Origin: Streptococcus suis
Lineage (GTDB): Bacteria; Bacillota; Bacilli; Lactobacillales; Streptococcaceae
Direction: 5' to 3'
Assembly (NCBI RefSeq): GCF_019794555.1
Contig: NZ_JAIMEP010000011.1
Coordinates: 1-60,880 of the forward strand
DNA length: 60,880 nucleotides
Part shown: one piece after another, positions 38,721 to 49,128 of the stretch
Position numbering within the stretch: the stretch's first letter is position 1
Layout: the number at the start of each line of letters is the position of its first letter
The notes under the pieces: model-generated
Database searches by the model: none
Seen by the model: only the letters and a program-made list of their open reading frames with translations
Told to the model about the DNA's origin: nothing
Made by a program: the position numbers and the translations under genes

Positions 38721-41165
38721 ATGCAAGATAAAAACTTAGTAACGGTAAACCTGACCAATGAGATGAAATCTTCCTTCATCGACTATGCGATGAGTGTTAT
38801 CGTTTCACGTGCTTTGCCAGATGTGCGTGATGGTCTCAAGCCTGTTCATCGCCGTATTTTGTACGGAATGAATGAGTTAGGGATTACACCAGATAAACCC
38901 CATAAGAAATCAGCCCGTATTACAGGGGATGTTATGGGTAAATACCATCCGCACGGGGATAAGGCCATTTATGACGCCATGGTTCGTATGGCGCAGTGGT
39001 GGAGCTATCGCCATATGCTAGTTGATGGCCACGGAAACTTCGGTTCTATGGACGGTGATGGTGCGGCCGCCCAGCGTTATACAGAGGCTCGCATGAGCAA
39101 GATTGCTTTGGAAATGCTCCGTGATATTAACAAGAACACGGTAAACTATGCGGACAACTATGATGCTAGTGAGCGTGAGCCAGAAGTTCTACCGGCTCGC
39201 TTCCCTAATCTTTTGGTTAATGGTACGACTGGTATTGCCGTTGGTATGGCGACCAACATTCCGCCACATAACTTGGGCGAAACCATCGAAGCTGTGAAGC
39301 TGGTGATGGACAATCCAGAGGTAACAACTCGGGAAATCATGGAAGTCCTTCCTGGGCCAGACTTTCCAACTGGTGCCTTGGTCATGGGGAAATCAGGTAT
39401 CCACCGTGCCTATGAGACAGGTAATGGCTCTATTACCCTTCGTTCACGTACAGAAATCGAAGAGTATGGAAACGGCCGTGAGCGTATTGTCGTTACTGAG
39501 TTTCCATACATGGTCAACAAGTCCAAGGTGCAAGAGCACATTGTCAAATTGGTGCAAGAGAAGCGTATCGATGGGATTACAGCTGTTCGTGATGAATCCA
39601 ACCGCGAGGGTGTGCGATTTGTTATCGAAGTTCGCCGCGATGCTTCTGCCAATGTTATTTTGAACAATCTCTTCAAGCAAACCCAGTTGCAGACTAATTT
39701 CAGTTTCAATATGTTGGCCATCCAAAACGGGGTGCCGAAAATTCTTTCTGTCCGTCAGATTTTAGAATCCTATATTGAACACCAGAAGGAAGTCGTCACT
39801 CGTCGTACGCAATTTGATAAAGAAAAAGCAGAAGCACGTGCCCATATTTTAGAAGGCTTGCTGATTGCCCTTGACCACATTGATGAGGTCATTCGTATTA
39901 TCCGGAATTCAGAAACGGATGCACTTGCTCAAGCTGAATTAATGGAACGTTTTGACTTGTCTGAACGACAAAGTCAGGCCATCTTGGATATGCGTCTTCG
40001 TCGTTTGACCGGATTGGAACGTGATAAAATCCAGTCAGAGTATGATGATTTGGTTGCTTTGATTGCTGATTTAACAGATATTTTGGCAAAACCTGAACGT
40101 GTTGTCTTGATCATCAAAGAAGAACTAGAAGAAGTAAAACGCAAGTATGCTGATCCACGTCGTACTGAATTGATGGTTGGTGAAGTCCTTTCCTTGGAAG
40201 ATGAGGACCTTATTGAGGAAGCAGATGTATTGATTACCTTATCTAACCAAGGCTATATCAAACGGTTGGCACAAGATGAATTCCAAGCTCAAAAACGTGG
40301 CGGACGTGGAGTCCAAGGTACAGGTGTGAAAGATGATGACTTTGTTCGCGAACTCGTATCAACCAGTACCCATGATCACCTGCTTTTCTTCACCAATAAG
40401 GGGCGTGTATATCGTCTCAAGGGATATGAAATTCCTGAATATGGTCGAACCGCTAAAGGTCTTCCAGTTGTCAACTTATTGAAACTGGAAGAAAATGAGT
40501 CTATTCAGACCATTATCAATGTGACAAAGGATCAAGCCGCTGATCACTATCTTTTCTTTGCGACACGTCAAGGGATTGTTAAACGTACAAATGTAAATGA
40601 GTTCTCCAATATTCGACAAAACGGTCTTAAGGCTTTGAATTTGAAAGATGATGACGAACTAATCAATGTTTTCCTTACTGATGGTCAAGCTGATGTTATT
40701 ATGGGGACAAAATTTGGCTATTCTGTTCGATTTGCAGAAACAGATGTTCGAAATATGGGCCGTACTGCAACAGGCGTACGTGGAATAAAACTTCGTGAAG
40801 GAGATCATTTAGTCGGTGCGACCATTGTTTCTGATGATCAGGAAGTGTTAGTCCTTTCAGAAAATGGTTATGGAAAACGTACACCAGCCTCTGAATATCC
40901 AACGAAAGGTCGTGGTGGTAAAGGTATCATCACTCTGAAAGTAGCTGAAAAGAACGGACCACTTGCTGGTTTGACAACGGTACAGGGCGATGAAGATATT
41001 ATGGTGATTACGGATACAGGAGTTATCATCCGTACAAGTATTGCTAATATCTCACAAACCGGTCGTTCAACAATGGGTGTTAAAGTCATGCGACTAGATG
41101 AAGAAGCAAAAATTATGACCTTTGCATTAGTAGATGCAGCGGTAGAAAAAGAGGATGAGGTCTAG
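38721..41165 (+). CDS. gyrA: DNA gyrase subunit A
   Basis: The 814-aa protein is complete: the winged-helix catalytic core has [11 protein letters not shown] with the strand-cleaving Tyr (about residue 118), and the C-terminal beta-pinwheel carries the GyrA box [10 protein letters not shown] that identifies GyrA rather than ParC. The quinolone pocket reads [17 protein letters not shown]: residue 81 is Lys where streptococcal GyrA normally has Ser, 82 is Ala and 85 is Asp. Lys81 removes the Ser contact to the water-metal bridge of quinolones. The gene is followed 3 bases later by srtA. Confidence 0.96.
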   Translation: MQDKNLVTVNLTNEMKSSFIDYAMSVIVSRALPDVRDGLKPVHRRILYGMNELGITPDKPHKKSARITGDVMGKYHPHGDKAIYDAMVRMAQWWSYRHMLVDGHGNFGSMDGDGAAAQRYTEARMSKIALEMLRDINKNTVNYADNYDASEREPEVLPARFPNLLVNGTTGIAVGMATNIPPHNLGETIEAVKLVMDNPEVTTREIMEVLPGPDFPTGALVMGKSGIHRAYETGNGSITLRSRTEIEEYGNGRERIVVTEFPYMVNKSKVQEHIVKLVQEKRIDGITAVRDESNREGVRFVIEVRRDASANVILNNLFKQTQLQTNFSFNMLAIQNGVPKILSVRQILESYIEHQKEVVTRRTQFDKEKAEARAHILEGLLIALDHIDEVIRIIRNSETDALAQAELMERFDLSERQSQAILDMRLRRLTGLERDKIQSEYDDLVALIADLTDILAKPERVVLIIKEELEEVKRKYADPRRTELMVGEVLSLEDEDLIEEADVLITLSNQGYIKRLAQDEFQAQKRGGRGVQGTGVKDDDFVRELVSTSTHDHLLFFTNKGRVYRLKGYEIPEYGRTAKGLPVVNLLKLEENESIQTIINVTKDQAADHYLFFATRQGIVKRTNVNEFSNIRQNGLKALNLKDDDELINVFLTDGQADVIMGTKFGYSVRFAETDVRNMGRTATGVRGIKLREGDHLVGATIVSDDQEVLVLSENGYGKRTPASEYPTKGRGGKGIITLKVAEKNGPLAGLTTVQGDEDIMVITDTGVIIRTSIANISQTGRSTMGVKVMRLDEEAKIMTFALVDAAVEKEDEV

Positions 41166-41168
41166 AAT

Positions 41169-41918
41169 ATGTCGAAGCATATAAAAACGAAAAAAAAGAA
41201 GAGTAGATTATGGAGAAATCTATTAGCATTTGTTCTTATCATTATTTCCTTGGCCTTGATTTTTAATACTTCAATCAGAAATTTGATTATTGGATGGAAT
41301 ACAAATAAGTATCAAATTACGAATGTTACAACCGAGGAAATTGAGAAGAACAAACAAGTAGAGTCGACATTTGACTTTGAACAAGTTCAAGCCGTTTCGA
41401 CTGAAGCTATACTTAAAGCTCAATGGGAAGCGCAGCAATTGCCTGTAATTGGTGGAATTGCAATACCAGAGTTAGGAATCAATCTTCCAATCTTTAAAGG
41501 AGTTGGAAATACATCTCTAATGTACGGTGCAGGAACGATGAAGGAAACGCAAGAGATGGGAATAGGTAACTATGCCCTTGCTAGCCACCATATCTTTGGT
41601 GTAGCAGGCTCTGCAGATGTTCTTTTCTCTCCATTGGACCGTGCAGAAAATGGAATGAAGATATACTTGACAGACAAAAATACAGTTTATACTTATGTGA
41701 TAGATAGTGTCGAAGTGGTGAGTCCTGAAAGTGTTTATGTTATCGATGATGTTGAAGGACGAACAGAAGTTACCCTGGTTACGTGTACGGATTACTATGC
41801 AACGCAACGGATTATCGTAAAAGGAATTTTAGAATCTACTACTCCATATGAGAAAGCCTCCAATGATATTCTTGATGCATTCTCTAAAGGTTATAATCAA
41901 TATGATTATGGTCAGTAA
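41169..41918 (+). CDS. srtA: sortase A
   Basis: The 249-aa class A sortase has an N-terminal membrane anchor (about residues 17-36) and the transpeptidase domain with His140 (ASHHIF), Cys206 (LVTCTD) and Arg214 (TQRIIV). It links LPXTG proteins to peptidoglycan at the outer membrane face. The gyrA-srtA arrangement, with only 3 bases between, is typical of streptococci and suggests co-transcription. A strong terminator follows. Confidence 0.95.
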   Translation: MSKHIKTKKKKSRLWRNLLAFVLIIISLALIFNTSIRNLIIGWNTNKYQITNVTTEEIEKNKQVESTFDFEQVQAVSTEAILKAQWEAQQLPVIGGIAIPELGINLPIFKGVGNTSLMYGAGTMKETQEMGIGNYALASHHIFGVAGSADVLFSPLDRAENGMKIYLTDKNTVYTYVIDSVEVVSPESVYVIDDVEGRTEVTLVTCTDYYATQRIIVKGILESTTPYEKASNDILDAFSKGYNQYDYGQ

Positions 41919-41976
41919 AGTCGGAATTACACCAATTTAAGAATAGGTTATATTTCAATTTACAGTAAAAAGTAAT

Positions 41977-42024
41977 AAAAAGTTGAACGCTATATAAAAA
42001 TATATGTAGTGTTCAACTTTTTTT
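41977..42024 (+). terminator. terminator after srtA
   Basis: AAAAGTTGAAC pairs with GTTCAACTTTT, extended by an AT-rich TATATA/TATAT stem, then T4 or more. Confidence 0.88.
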
Positions 42025-42057
42025 CTAATTTCCGAATATATGTGTGAGGAGGAAATT

Positions 42058-42738
42058 ATGTATCACATTGATTTTAAAGAAGAATCACTTTTACCACGTG
42101 AGCGTTTAGTTGAAGTTGGGCCAGAACGCCTAAGTAATCAAGAGTTATTAGCTATTTTTATACGAACAGGTACCAAAAACGAACCTGTCACTATTTTATC
42201 CAATAAATTATTGAATCAATTGGAGAATTTAGCAAGTTTAAGAGATTTATCTATCGAAGAATTGCAGACTTTAACGGGTATTGGTCGTGTAAAAGCAATA
42301 GAGATTAAAGCCATGATTGAGCTCGGAAAACGGATCAATCAATCCCACTTGCAGCTAAATGAACAAGTACTAGGTAGTGAAAAATTGGGTCGCAAGATGA
42401 TCCAAGAAATTGGAGATAAAAAACAAGAGCACTTGGTTGCGCTCTATCTCAATACACAAAATCAAATCATCAAACAGGAGACAATATTTATTGGAAGTGT
42501 GAATCGTAGTATTGCAGAACCGCGAGAAATCCTACATCATGCTATCAAATGCATGGCCACATCAGTGATTATTGTCCATAATCACCCTTCGGGATCGGTT
42601 CACCCTAGTAAGAATGACCTACTTTTTACAGAAAATTTAAAACAGTCCTGCGAGGTGCTAGGACTGGTCTTATTAGATCATTTAATTGTGGGGAATAAAA
42701 ATTATTATTCCTTTAGAGAAGAAAGTGAGCTGTTTTAA
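42058..42738 (+). CDS. radC: RadC family JAB domain protein
   Basis: The 226-aa protein has an N-terminal helix-hairpin-helix region ([12 protein letters not shown]) and the JAB/MPN metalloprotease-like motif [15 protein letters not shown] with HxH and the distal Asp. Despite its name its role in DNA repair is unproven. ATG 42058 has GAGGAGGA; an in-frame start 18 bases earlier overlaps that site. Its stop overlaps the stop of the opposite-strand gene by three bases of shared sequence, with no terminator between. Confidence 0.93.
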   Translation: MYHIDFKEESLLPRERLVEVGPERLSNQELLAIFIRTGTKNEPVTILSNKLLNQLENLASLRDLSIEELQTLTGIGRVKAIEIKAMIELGKRINQSHLQLNEQVLGSEKLGRKMIQEIGDKKQEHLVALYLNTQNQIIKQETIFIGSVNRSIAEPREILHHAIKCMATSVIIVHNHPSGSVHPSKNDLLFTENLKQSCEVLGLVLLDHLIVGNKNYYSFREESELF

Positions 42739-43430
42739 AGGTGATTGACGATGTAATCAAATAGCCTATTTTCTGTCTCTCGTTCGCTGTAGAGTAATTC
42801 AGGATGCCATTGAACACCCAGAAAGGTATGAGAGTCTCTTGTAGACTGTACCGCTTCAATGGTTTGTTTATCTGGGGATAGGGCGATAATTTCCAAAGAG
42901 GGAGCTAATTTATTGATTGCTTGGCGATGGAATGAGTTAACAGTGGGCTCCTGAGCATAGATCTGTGATAATTGGCTTTCAATTGGGAAATAGAGGTCTT
43001 GGCTTGGTTGATTGCCGGTATTTTCCTGCCAATGCCCTGAAATCTCTTGATGGAGATTGCCACCTTGGGCGACGTTATAGATCTGGAGGCCTCTACAAAT
43101 GCCAAATATAGGTTTTTCTTGATGGTGAGCAGCTTCTATCAGTGCTAGTTCAAATCGATCTCGCTCAGGAAAATAATTGCTACTATCAATGAGTAATTTT
43201 TCCTGATATTGAATAGGCTCAACATTTTGTCCACCAGTCAATACTAATTTATCAACCAGTTTCATATACTGCACAGCAAGTTCTGGACGAGTGACTGGTA
43301 AAATTAGTGGGATGCCACCAGCATCTTCGATAGCATTCACTAAGCAAGTTTGAGTATAAGAAAGCAGGGGTTCTGTATGATCCCCTGTTTTATGATGATT
43401 TCCGGAAATTCCAATGATTGGTTGACTCAT
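42735..43430 (-). CDS. class I glutamine amidotransferase-like gamma-glutamyl hydrolase (PuuD-like)
   Basis: The 231-aa protein has the catalytic Cys in [16 protein letters not shown], and His-Glu in [11 protein letters not shown], a full class I amidotransferase triad. The family includes gamma-glutamyl-GABA hydrolase PuuD and gamma-glutamyl-peptide hydrolases. The natural substrate here is unknown. It starts 3 bases after rex ends, so the two are co-transcribed. Confidence 0.88.
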   Translation of the reverse strand: MSQPIIGISGNHHKTGDHTEPLLSYTQTCLVNAIEDAGGIPLILPVTRPELAVQYMKLVDKLVLTGGQNVEPIQYQEKLLIDSSNYFPERDRFELALIEAAHHQEKPIFGICRGLQIYNVAQGGNLHQEISGHWQENTGNQPSQDLYFPIESQLSQIYAQEPTVNSFHRQAINKLAPSLEIIALSPDKQTIEAVQSTRDSHTFLGVQWHPELLYSERETENRLFDYIVNHL

Positions 43431-43433
43431 TTT

Positions 43434-44072
43434 CTATCCTTTGCGCATGAAATAAAGTAGTGTCTGTAGTTCACTTGTCAAGTCTACATATTGGACAACA
43501 ACATCTTTAGGAACGGTCAAGTTGACTGGTGAAAAGCTAAGTATACCTTTAACGCCAGCTTCAACCAACACATCAGCAACTTCTTGAGCTTTAACGCTTG
43601 GAACCGTTAAGATGGCAGTTTGTGAATTAGCTTCCTTGATGCGATCTTTTAACTCTGAAATCGCATGGATAGGAACATTTTCATCTATAGTCCCGACTGC
43701 AGGATTATCATCAGCTTCAAAAGCCATGATGATTTTCATTTTATTTCGTTCGTGAAACTTGTAGTGAAGAAGGGCACGACCCATATTCCCAACCCCGATT
43801 AACATAACATTGGTAATCGAGTTATCGTTTAAAATATCGGCAAAAAAGTCCATTAAGTCCTTGACATTATAACCAAATCCACGACGGCCTAGTTCTCCAA
43901 AATATGAGAAATCTCGGCGGACAGTAGCAGAGTCAATTCCGATTGCTTCTGCAATTTCTTTTGAGCTTGCTTTTTCGATTTTCTCCGCATAGAATCGTTT
44001 AAATACGCGGTAGTAAATGGATAGTCGTTTAGCTGTGGCGCGTGGAATTTCAGTATTTTTATCGTTTTTCAC
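43434..44072 (-). CDS. rex: redox-sensing repressor Rex
   Basis: Rex senses the NADH/NAD ratio and represses fermentation and respiration genes when NADH is low. The 212-aa protein has the N-terminal winged helix [19 protein letters not shown] and [21 protein letters not shown], then the Rossmann motif [11 protein letters not shown]. The start is GTG at 44072 with AAGGAG upstream. A Rex-like half-site lies at its promoter. ldh lies in the same window and is a possible target. Confidence 0.95.
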   Translation of the reverse strand: MKNDKNTEIPRATAKRLSIYYRVFKRFYAEKIEKASSKEIAEAIGIDSATVRRDFSYFGELGRRGFGYNVKDLMDFFADILNDNSITNVMLIGVGNMGRALLHYKFHERNKMKIIMAFEADDNPAVGTIDENVPIHAISELKDRIKEANSQTAILTVPSVKAQEVADVLVEAGVKGILSFSPVNLTVPKDVVVQYVDLTSELQTLLYFMRKG

Positions 44073-44164
44073 AATTTTCTCCTTGATAGTTTTTTTTTGT
44101 TACCATATTGGTATATATCGTTGAGTATATCATTTAATTTATTATATACTATTCTATTGTAAGT

Positions 44165-44181
44165 TTGTGAAAAAATCAACA
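44165..44181. promoter_or_regulatory. possible Rex operator at the rex promoter
   Basis: TTGTGAAAAAATCAACA has a perfect TTGTGAAA half-site and a weak second half (TCAACA for TTCACAA), one base short of the usual 18. It overlaps a minus-strand TTCACA that is 17 bases from a TATATA-type -10 near 44140-44146. Autoregulation is suggested, not shown. Confidence 0.4.
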
Positions 44182-44191
44182 GATTGAATTG

Positions 44192-44221
44192 AAAAAGATT
44201 AAACAGTTCCGCTGTCTAATC
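44192..44221 (-). terminator. terminator of the prsA-iscS-small gene operon
   Basis: On the minus strand GATTAGACAG pairs with CTGTTTAATC around CGGAA, followed by T5. It overlaps the stop codon of the 44216 gene. Confidence 0.8.
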
Positions 44222-44419
44222 TAAGGATTGTAGATACTGATAGAGGTCCCCAATTCTTCCTTGAAAATCCAATGGAATTCCATCTCTAAGAATTTGAGTT
44301 ACTGGGTAATAATCAGGTAAAGTGAGACAACCTGCAAATGCGAGTCTTGCTGCTTCCAGATTGTCAAATTCTTGATGTCTCTCAATTTGAAAAGCATCTT
44401 TATAAGATATAGTAATCAT
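44216..44419 (-). CDS. small conserved protein, DUF4649 type
   Basis: The 67-aa soluble protein (ITISYKDAFQIERHQEF and ILRDGIPLDFQGRIGDLY) matches the short DUF4649-type proteins found behind the cysteine desulfurase gene in streptococci. It overlaps the upstream gene by 4 bases. Function is unknown; the constant neighbourhood hints at a link with sulfur or nucleotide metabolism, but this is only context. Confidence 0.75.
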   Translation of the reverse strand: MITISYKDAFQIERHQEFDNLEAARLAFAGCLTLPDYYPVTQILRDGIPLDFQGRIGDLYQYLQSLD

Positions 44420-44766
44420 AATTTTCCTTCTTTAGTGAAGATATCACGATCTACCAAACTATCCATCAGGAAGTAGAATTTTTCTTGAATGACTTTATTA
44501 GTGTCTTGTTTAAAAATATTCACCAAGTGGAGACCAGATTGATCCGTGATATTAATTTTAAAACCTTTTAGATCTTGATTAATGATGATTTTTAGTAGAA
44601 ATCCTTGATTTGAATTTGGGACCTCTTCTAATAAGCGAGTGAGTTGGTAGTGACCAGCCTTTGTTACCTCAAAGGTATTGTCTCGTAATGTATATTTTTT
44701 TACAGTTGGACTAATATGGTAAATATAATCGCAATCTTTCAATGCTACGGTTTGTTGGAATGCCAT
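44416..44766 (-). CDS. conserved protein, DUF1831 type
   Basis: The 116-aa soluble protein begins MAFQQTVALKDCDYIYHISPTVKKYTLRDNTF and belongs by appearance to the DUF1831 family. It begins one base after the cysteine desulfurase stop and its GGAGG ribosome site lies within that gene. Family members almost always sit next to iscS/nifS, so a helper role in sulfur transfer is conceivable. No catalytic motif is visible. Confidence 0.78.
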   Translation of the reverse strand: MAFQQTVALKDCDYIYHISPTVKKYTLRDNTFEVTKAGHYQLTRLLEEVPNSNQGFLLKIIINQDLKGFKINITDQSGLHLVNIFKQDTNKVIQEKFYFLMDSLVDRDIFTKEGKL

Positions 44767-44767
44767 G

Positions 44768-45883
44768 CTAACCTCCGATAATTATTTTTAAAGCTGATAG
44801 TAAGATATCTATTTCTTTTTTGGTATTCAATTCTGAAAAGCTAATACGTACGGATTCTTTTAATCGAGGAGAGTCACTTCCATACATTGCCTCAAGTACA
44901 TGACTATTTTCAACGACACCTGCTGTGCAAGCAGATCCAGTGGAAATAGCGATTCCTGCCAAGTCTAATCGCATTAGCAGTTGTTCGTTGAGTCGTCCTG
45001 GAAAACCAATATTCAGTACATGTGGTAAGTGAGCACCAGCTTGATTGACATAAAAATCAAATTCACTTAATTTTTTGAGTGTATAGGATTTCAGATCATG
45101 GATATACTCAATATTTTGAATCATTTGTGTTGATTGATGGACGAGCGCTGCAGCCATCCCTGCAATTGCAGGGAGATTTTCTGTTCCTGCTCTGTGTTGA
45201 TTTTCTTGTTTCCCACCGTGAATCAGTGAATCGAATTGGTGGATTGAAGAGTAGAGAAAACCAATCCCTTTCGGTCCATGGAATTTATGGGCAGAAGCGG
45301 ACAGAAAATCAATACCAAGTTCTTGTGGTTTGATTGGAATTTTCCCAACTACTTGAACAGCATCGACATGGAATACAGCTTGATGCTGAGACAAGAGAGA
45401 ACCGATCTCCCTAATAGGTAGCAGTTGCCCAGTCTCGTTATTGGCATACATGACACTAACAAGAATTGTATCAGGTCGTAGGGCTTCTTTGATCTGTTGA
45501 GCAGTGATTTCTTGATTTTCTGGCTTTATACATGTAATTTCAAAACCGAATCGTTGCTCTAAGTATTCCATGGTATGCAACACAGCATGGTGTTCAATGG
45601 CTGTGGTAATAAGGTGTTTTCCACGATGCATATTTGCTAATGCGTAACCTTGAATAGCAAGATTATCTGCTTCAGATCCACCAGAAGTGAAAATGATAGT
45701 GTCAGGGTTGACAGAAAATACACTAGCAACGTCTTCTCGTGCTTTTCTGAGTACTTTAGTAGCTTCACGGCCAAATCCGTGGATGCTGGAAGGATTTCCA
45801 TAGTGATGTTGAGCAACTTCAAACATGCTTGATATGGCTGCCTGAGACAGAGCAGTAGTAGCAGCATTATCTAAATATATCAA
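44768..45883 (-). CDS. iscS: cysteine desulfurase (IscS/NifS family)
   Basis: The 371-aa PLP enzyme takes sulfur from cysteine. It shows IYLDNAATT, the PLP-Lys in SASAHKFHGPKGIGFLY, and the mobile Cys loop STGSACTAG. The start is TTG at 45883 with AGGAG upstream; the next Met is far inside the fold. It follows prsA by 11 bases and precedes the DUF1831 gene. It likely serves tRNA thiolation rather than the SUF Fe-S route, as in related streptococci. Confidence 0.93.
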   Translation of the reverse strand: MIYLDNAATTALSQAAISSMFEVAQHHYGNPSSIHGFGREATKVLRKAREDVASVFSVNPDTIIFTSGGSEADNLAIQGYALANMHRGKHLITTAIEHHAVLHTMEYLEQRFGFEITCIKPENQEITAQQIKEALRPDTILVSVMYANNETGQLLPIREIGSLLSQHQAVFHVDAVQVVGKIPIKPQELGIDFLSASAHKFHGPKGIGFLYSSIHQFDSLIHGGKQENQHRAGTENLPAIAGMAAALVHQSTQMIQNIEYIHDLKSYTLKKLSEFDFYVNQAGAHLPHVLNIGFPGRLNEQLLMRLDLAGIAISTGSACTAGVVENSHVLEAMYGSDSPRLKESVRISFSELNTKKEIDILLSALKIIIGG

Positions 45884-45894
45884 AGAGTATACTC

Positions 45895-46872
45895 CTAGTT
45901 TTCTTTTTCTGGATTTGTAAATTTAAAGAGAGGGCTGAGTGGACGATGCTCTTGAATGCGGTGAATAGCATCAGCGATTAAGTCACTTGCAGTTAGGAAA
46001 GCGATATTTTTTGGATGTTGTTCTTTACTTGCAACTGAGTCAGTCACTAAAATTTCTTTTATAGACGTTTCATCCAACAATTGCGCAGCAGTTCCAGCGA
46101 AAAGACCATGGCTGGCAACGGCGTAAATCTCAGTAGCTCCGCCTTCTTCAACAATTTTTGAGGCTTGTGAGAATGTACGACCAGTATTTAAAATGTCATC
46201 GACCAAGATTGCTTTTTTGCCAGCTACGTCACCGATGATATAGCCTTCTGCACGGTCAGAATCGTCTTGAGCATAATCAATAATTGCAATCGGAGCATTC
46301 AAAAATTCTGCAATATTACGAGCACGTTTGATACCGGAATTTTTTGGACTGACAATGACGACATCCTCACCGCAGAGTCCTTTTTGCATGTAGTATGATG
46401 CGAACAATGGTTCGGTCAAGAGGTTATCTACCGGAATATCAAAGAAACCTTGAATTTGAGAAGCGTGTAAATCAAGGGTCAATACACGATCGATTCCTGC
46501 TTTAACAAGCATATTTGCAACTAGTTTCGCTGTAATTGGTTCACGTGGTGCAGCAGTGCGGTCTTGACGAGCATAGCCGAAATATGGAATGACAGCAGTT
46601 ACTGAGTTTGCACTCGCACGTTTACATGCATCAATCATGATAAGCAATTCCCAGAGGTGGTTATTGACAGGATAACTAGTTGATTGAATAATATAAACGT
46701 CAACGCCACGAACGCTCTCTTCAATGTTTATTTGAATTTCTCCATCTGAGAATTGGCGAGAAGAAAGTTTTCCTAGAGGCAGTCCAGCAGCGGCTGCTAT
46801 TTTTTCAGCGATATCGCGGTTACTGTTTAGCGAGAATAGTTTAATGTTATGATCACCAGTTGGTTGAACCAT
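45895..46872 (-). CDS. prsA: ribose-phosphate pyrophosphokinase
   Basis: The enzyme makes PRPP from ribose-5-phosphate and ATP for nucleotide, His and Trp synthesis. The 325-aa protein has the subunit motif [25 protein letters not shown] and the PRPP-binding loop [13 protein letters not shown]. The frame is open 14 codons further, but ATG 46872 has AAGGAG ten bases upstream. It heads the minus-strand prsA-iscS operon. Confidence 0.95.
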   Translation of the reverse strand: MVQPTGDHNIKLFSLNSNRDIAEKIAAAAGLPLGKLSSRQFSDGEIQINIEESVRGVDVYIIQSTSYPVNNHLWELLIMIDACKRASANSVTAVIPYFGYARQDRTAAPREPITAKLVANMLVKAGIDRVLTLDLHASQIQGFFDIPVDNLLTEPLFASYYMQKGLCGEDVVIVSPKNSGIKRARNIAEFLNAPIAIIDYAQDDSDRAEGYIIGDVAGKKAILVDDILNTGRTFSQASKIVEEGGATEIYAVASHGLFAGTAAQLLDETSIKEILVTDSVASKEQHPKNIAFLTASDLIADAIHRIQEHRPLSPLFKFTNPEKEN

Positions 46873-46978
46873 TGTGAGAAACTCCTTATTTAATGCTTTT
46901 TTATGAAAAATCATAAAAGTAATTTAACAACAGATAACTCTATTTTATCAAAAAATCCTATTTTTTTCAGTAGTAAAG

Positions 46979-47013
46979 TAAAAAAATCAGCTTTATTGAG
47001 CTGATTTTTTTTG
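46979..47013 (-). terminator. terminator of the CYTH gene
   Basis: On the minus strand AATCAGCT pairs with AGCTGATT around CAATAA, ending in a T run. The stem reaches into the last codons of the gene. Confidence 0.8.
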
Positions 47014-47568
47014 AGCTGCAGTTCGAGCAACTTTGCTACTAGCGTATTTGAATTGGATGGATTTTTTCTTTAGGAATTCATCAAATAGTATTTTTCCTTC
47101 TTCAGCGTCTGATACTTCAACTTCTAGTTCGTAATCCGTTTGCCCCAAATAGTCATTTTCGTCAAGGGCCATCAATCCAATTGAGGTTTCTTTTTCTAAT
47201 CGCTTGGTCTTCAAATGTCCCCAGACTGCTAGTTGATTTATTGGTACTGTAGTTTTAGTAATAATATCAGCTATTGGACCGGATGGAAGTTCAAAATGGT
47301 CAATATAGCCCTGTGCAGTTTGAATGTCTAATAATTGATTGTATTCTTGATTCCCGATTTCTTGAGGAATTTTCAATGTTAATTCTGCATTGTCCTCAAA
47401 CGTACGAATGCGAAGGGAAAAGCGATTGTTTTTCATGTCAAGATTTGGAGTATCGATGTAGTAGTTTGTTTGATAGATGGGGGTAACATCAGAAAATTCA
47501 GAGAGGAGTCGATTGTATTCTGATTTTGTTAATAAGGTTTTATACTCAATTTCGAGATGGTTTTTCAT
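46993..47568 (-). CDS. CYTH domain protein (thiamine-triphosphatase-like)
   Basis: The 191-aa protein starts with the CYTH signature LEIEYKTLL (ExExK) and has the tunnel-lining residues NRFSLRIRTF and ELTLKIPQ. CYTH enzymes act on triphosphates with divalent metal; substrates include thiamine triphosphate or inorganic tripolyphosphate. It is divergent from the alarmone synthetase relQ in this and related genomes, which suggests but does not prove a link to nucleotide or polyphosphate signalling. Confidence 0.88.
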   Translation of the reverse strand: MKNHLEIEYKTLLTKSEYNRLLSEFSDVTPIYQTNYYIDTPNLDMKNNRFSLRIRTFEDNAELTLKIPQEIGNQEYNQLLDIQTAQGYIDHFELPSGPIADIITKTTVPINQLAVWGHLKTKRLEKETSIGLMALDENDYLGQTDYELEVEVSDAEEGKILFDEFLKKKSIQFKYASSKVARTAAQKKSAQ

Positions 47569-47586
47569 ACAGAAAACCCTTTCATA

Positions 47587-47595
47587 TGTTATAAT
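47587..47595 (+). promoter_or_regulatory. relQ operon promoter, extended -10
   Basis: TGTTATAAT (TATAAT 47590-47595); transcription should start near 47602, leaving a leader of about 50 nt. Confidence 0.65.
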
Positions 47596-47612
47596 AGATT
47601 CGTCTTTGTGTT

Positions 47613-47641
47613 ATTTTAATACAAATTAGTAGTTTTTACAA
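47613..47641 (-). promoter_or_regulatory. promoter of the CYTH gene
   Basis: On the minus strand TTGTAA (47636-47641) and TAAAAT (47613-47618) are 17 bases apart. It lies inside the relQ leader, so the two divergent transcripts overlap at their 5' ends. Confidence 0.6.
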
Positions 47642-47654
47642 GAAAGGGGGCTTT

Positions 47655-48326
47655 ATGGAATTTAATTGGGAAGAATTTTTAGATCCCTACATTCAGACAG
47701 TGGGTGAATTAAAGATTAAATTAAGGGGGATTCGGAAACAATACCGCAAAGCCAATCGTCATTCTCCAATTGAATTTGTTACTGGGCGAGTTAAGCCAAT
47801 TGAGTCTATTCAAGAGAAAATGGCGCTTAGACACATTAAGCTTGAGCATTTGGCTCAAGATATGCAGGATATTGCAGGTGTTCGAATCATGGTTCAATTT
47901 GTTGATGACATTGAAGAAGTGCTTTCCATTCTACGCAAGCGTAAGGATATGCAAATTATTCATGAACGCGATTATATCAACAATATGAAGGCCTCCGGTT
48001 ATCGTTCTTATCATGTCGTAATTGCTTATCCAGTAGATACTATTAATGGGAACGAAACGGTTTTAGCGGAGATTCAAATCCGTACTCTTTCAATGAATTT
48101 TTGGGCAACAATCGAACACTCGCTTAATTATAAATATAAAGGAAATTTTCCTGAAGAAATTAAAAAACGATTAGAAGTTACAGCAAAGATAGCATATCAA
48201 TTAGATGAGGAGATGCGAAAAATCCGCGACGACATTCAAGAAGCTCAGGCTCTATTTGATCCTGGATATAGAAAATTGAATGATGGCGTTGGAAATAGCG
48301 ATGATACAGATGAAGAATACAGGTAG
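47655..48326 (+). CDS. relQ: small alarmone synthetase RelQ
   Basis: The 223-aa single-domain (p)ppGpp synthetase has [26 protein letters not shown] with the catalytic Asp, the [12 protein letters not shown] substrate loop and [18 protein letters not shown]. It lacks hydrolase and regulatory domains, as RelQ/SAS1 does. It makes alarmones from GTP or GDP under wall and other stress. It overlaps nadK by 26 bases and heads the relQ-nadK-rluD-pta row. Confidence 0.93.
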   Translation: MEFNWEEFLDPYIQTVGELKIKLRGIRKQYRKANRHSPIEFVTGRVKPIESIQEKMALRHIKLEHLAQDMQDIAGVRIMVQFVDDIEEVLSILRKRKDMQIIHERDYINNMKASGYRSYHVVIAYPVDTINGNETVLAEIQIRTLSMNFWATIEHSLNYKYKGNFPEEIKKRLEVTAKIAYQLDEEMRKIRDDIQEAQALFDPGYRKLNDGVGNSDDTDEEYR

Positions 48327-49128
48327 AAAAAAAGTCGCATTGCTTGCCAGTCGCAATCCGAAAAGTGAGGCTGTGTCTAGAGAACTCTGGACACGATTGA
48401 AAGAAGAAAATTTTATATTAACACCTAAAAATCCAGATATTGTTATTTCAATCGGTGGTGATGGTATGCTTTTATCGGCCTTTCATAAATATGAGAAGTT
48501 GATAGATCGGGTGCGTTTTGTCGGTATTCATACTGGGCATTTAGGATTTTATACGGATTATCGGGACTTCGAGGTTGAAAATCTTGTTGAAAATTTAAAA
48601 TTAGATACGGGAGCGCGTGTTTCTTATCCGATTTTAAATGTAAAAGTGAAAATGACGGATGGAAGAATCGTTGAAATGAAAGCTCTCAACGAGGCGACAA
48701 TCAAGCGCTTGTCTAAAACGATGGTAGCAGATATTATTATCAATAATGTTCCATTTGAACGTTTTCGTGGCGATGGTATTTCAGTTTCAACACCAACTGG
48801 TTCAACAGCCTACAATAAGTCACTTGGTGGAGCAGTATTGCACCCTACAATTGAGGCCTTGCAAATTGCTGAAGTGGCTAGTTTAAACAATCGTGTTTAC
48901 AGGACACTTGGGTCTTCCATCGTTGTGCCGAAAAAAGACAAAATAGTCATAGAACCAAAACATAGTGATCGCTACTCCATAGCGGTGGATAATAAAACGA
49001 TTGTCTACGATAATATTGATTGCATTGAGTATCAGATTGACAATAGCAAAATCCATTTTGTTGCGACACCTAGCCACACTAGTTTTTGGAATCGTGTTAA
49101 GGATGCCTTTATTGGAGAGGTGGAGTAA
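48301..49128 (+). CDS. nadK: NAD kinase
   Basis: NadK makes NADP from NAD. The 275-aa protein has the GGDGMLL motif, [10 protein letters not shown], and the substrate segment [14 protein letters not shown]. Two close ATGs exist: 48301, 6 bases after GGAAA, and 48310, which gives the MKNTG start familiar from other streptococci; 48301 is chosen for its ribosome site. It overlaps relQ at its start and rluD by one base (TAATG) at its end. Confidence 0.94.
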   Translation: MIQMKNTGRKKVALLASRNPKSEAVSRELWTRLKEENFILTPKNPDIVISIGGDGMLLSAFHKYEKLIDRVRFVGIHTGHLGFYTDYRDFEVENLVENLKLDTGARVSYPILNVKVKMTDGRIVEMKALNEATIKRLSKTMVADIIINNVPFERFRGDGISVSTPTGSTAYNKSLGGAVLHPTIEALQIAEVASLNNRVYRTLGSSIVVPKKDKIVIEPKHSDRYSIAVDNKTIVYDNIDCIEYQIDNSKIHFVATPSHTSFWNRVKDAFIGEVE

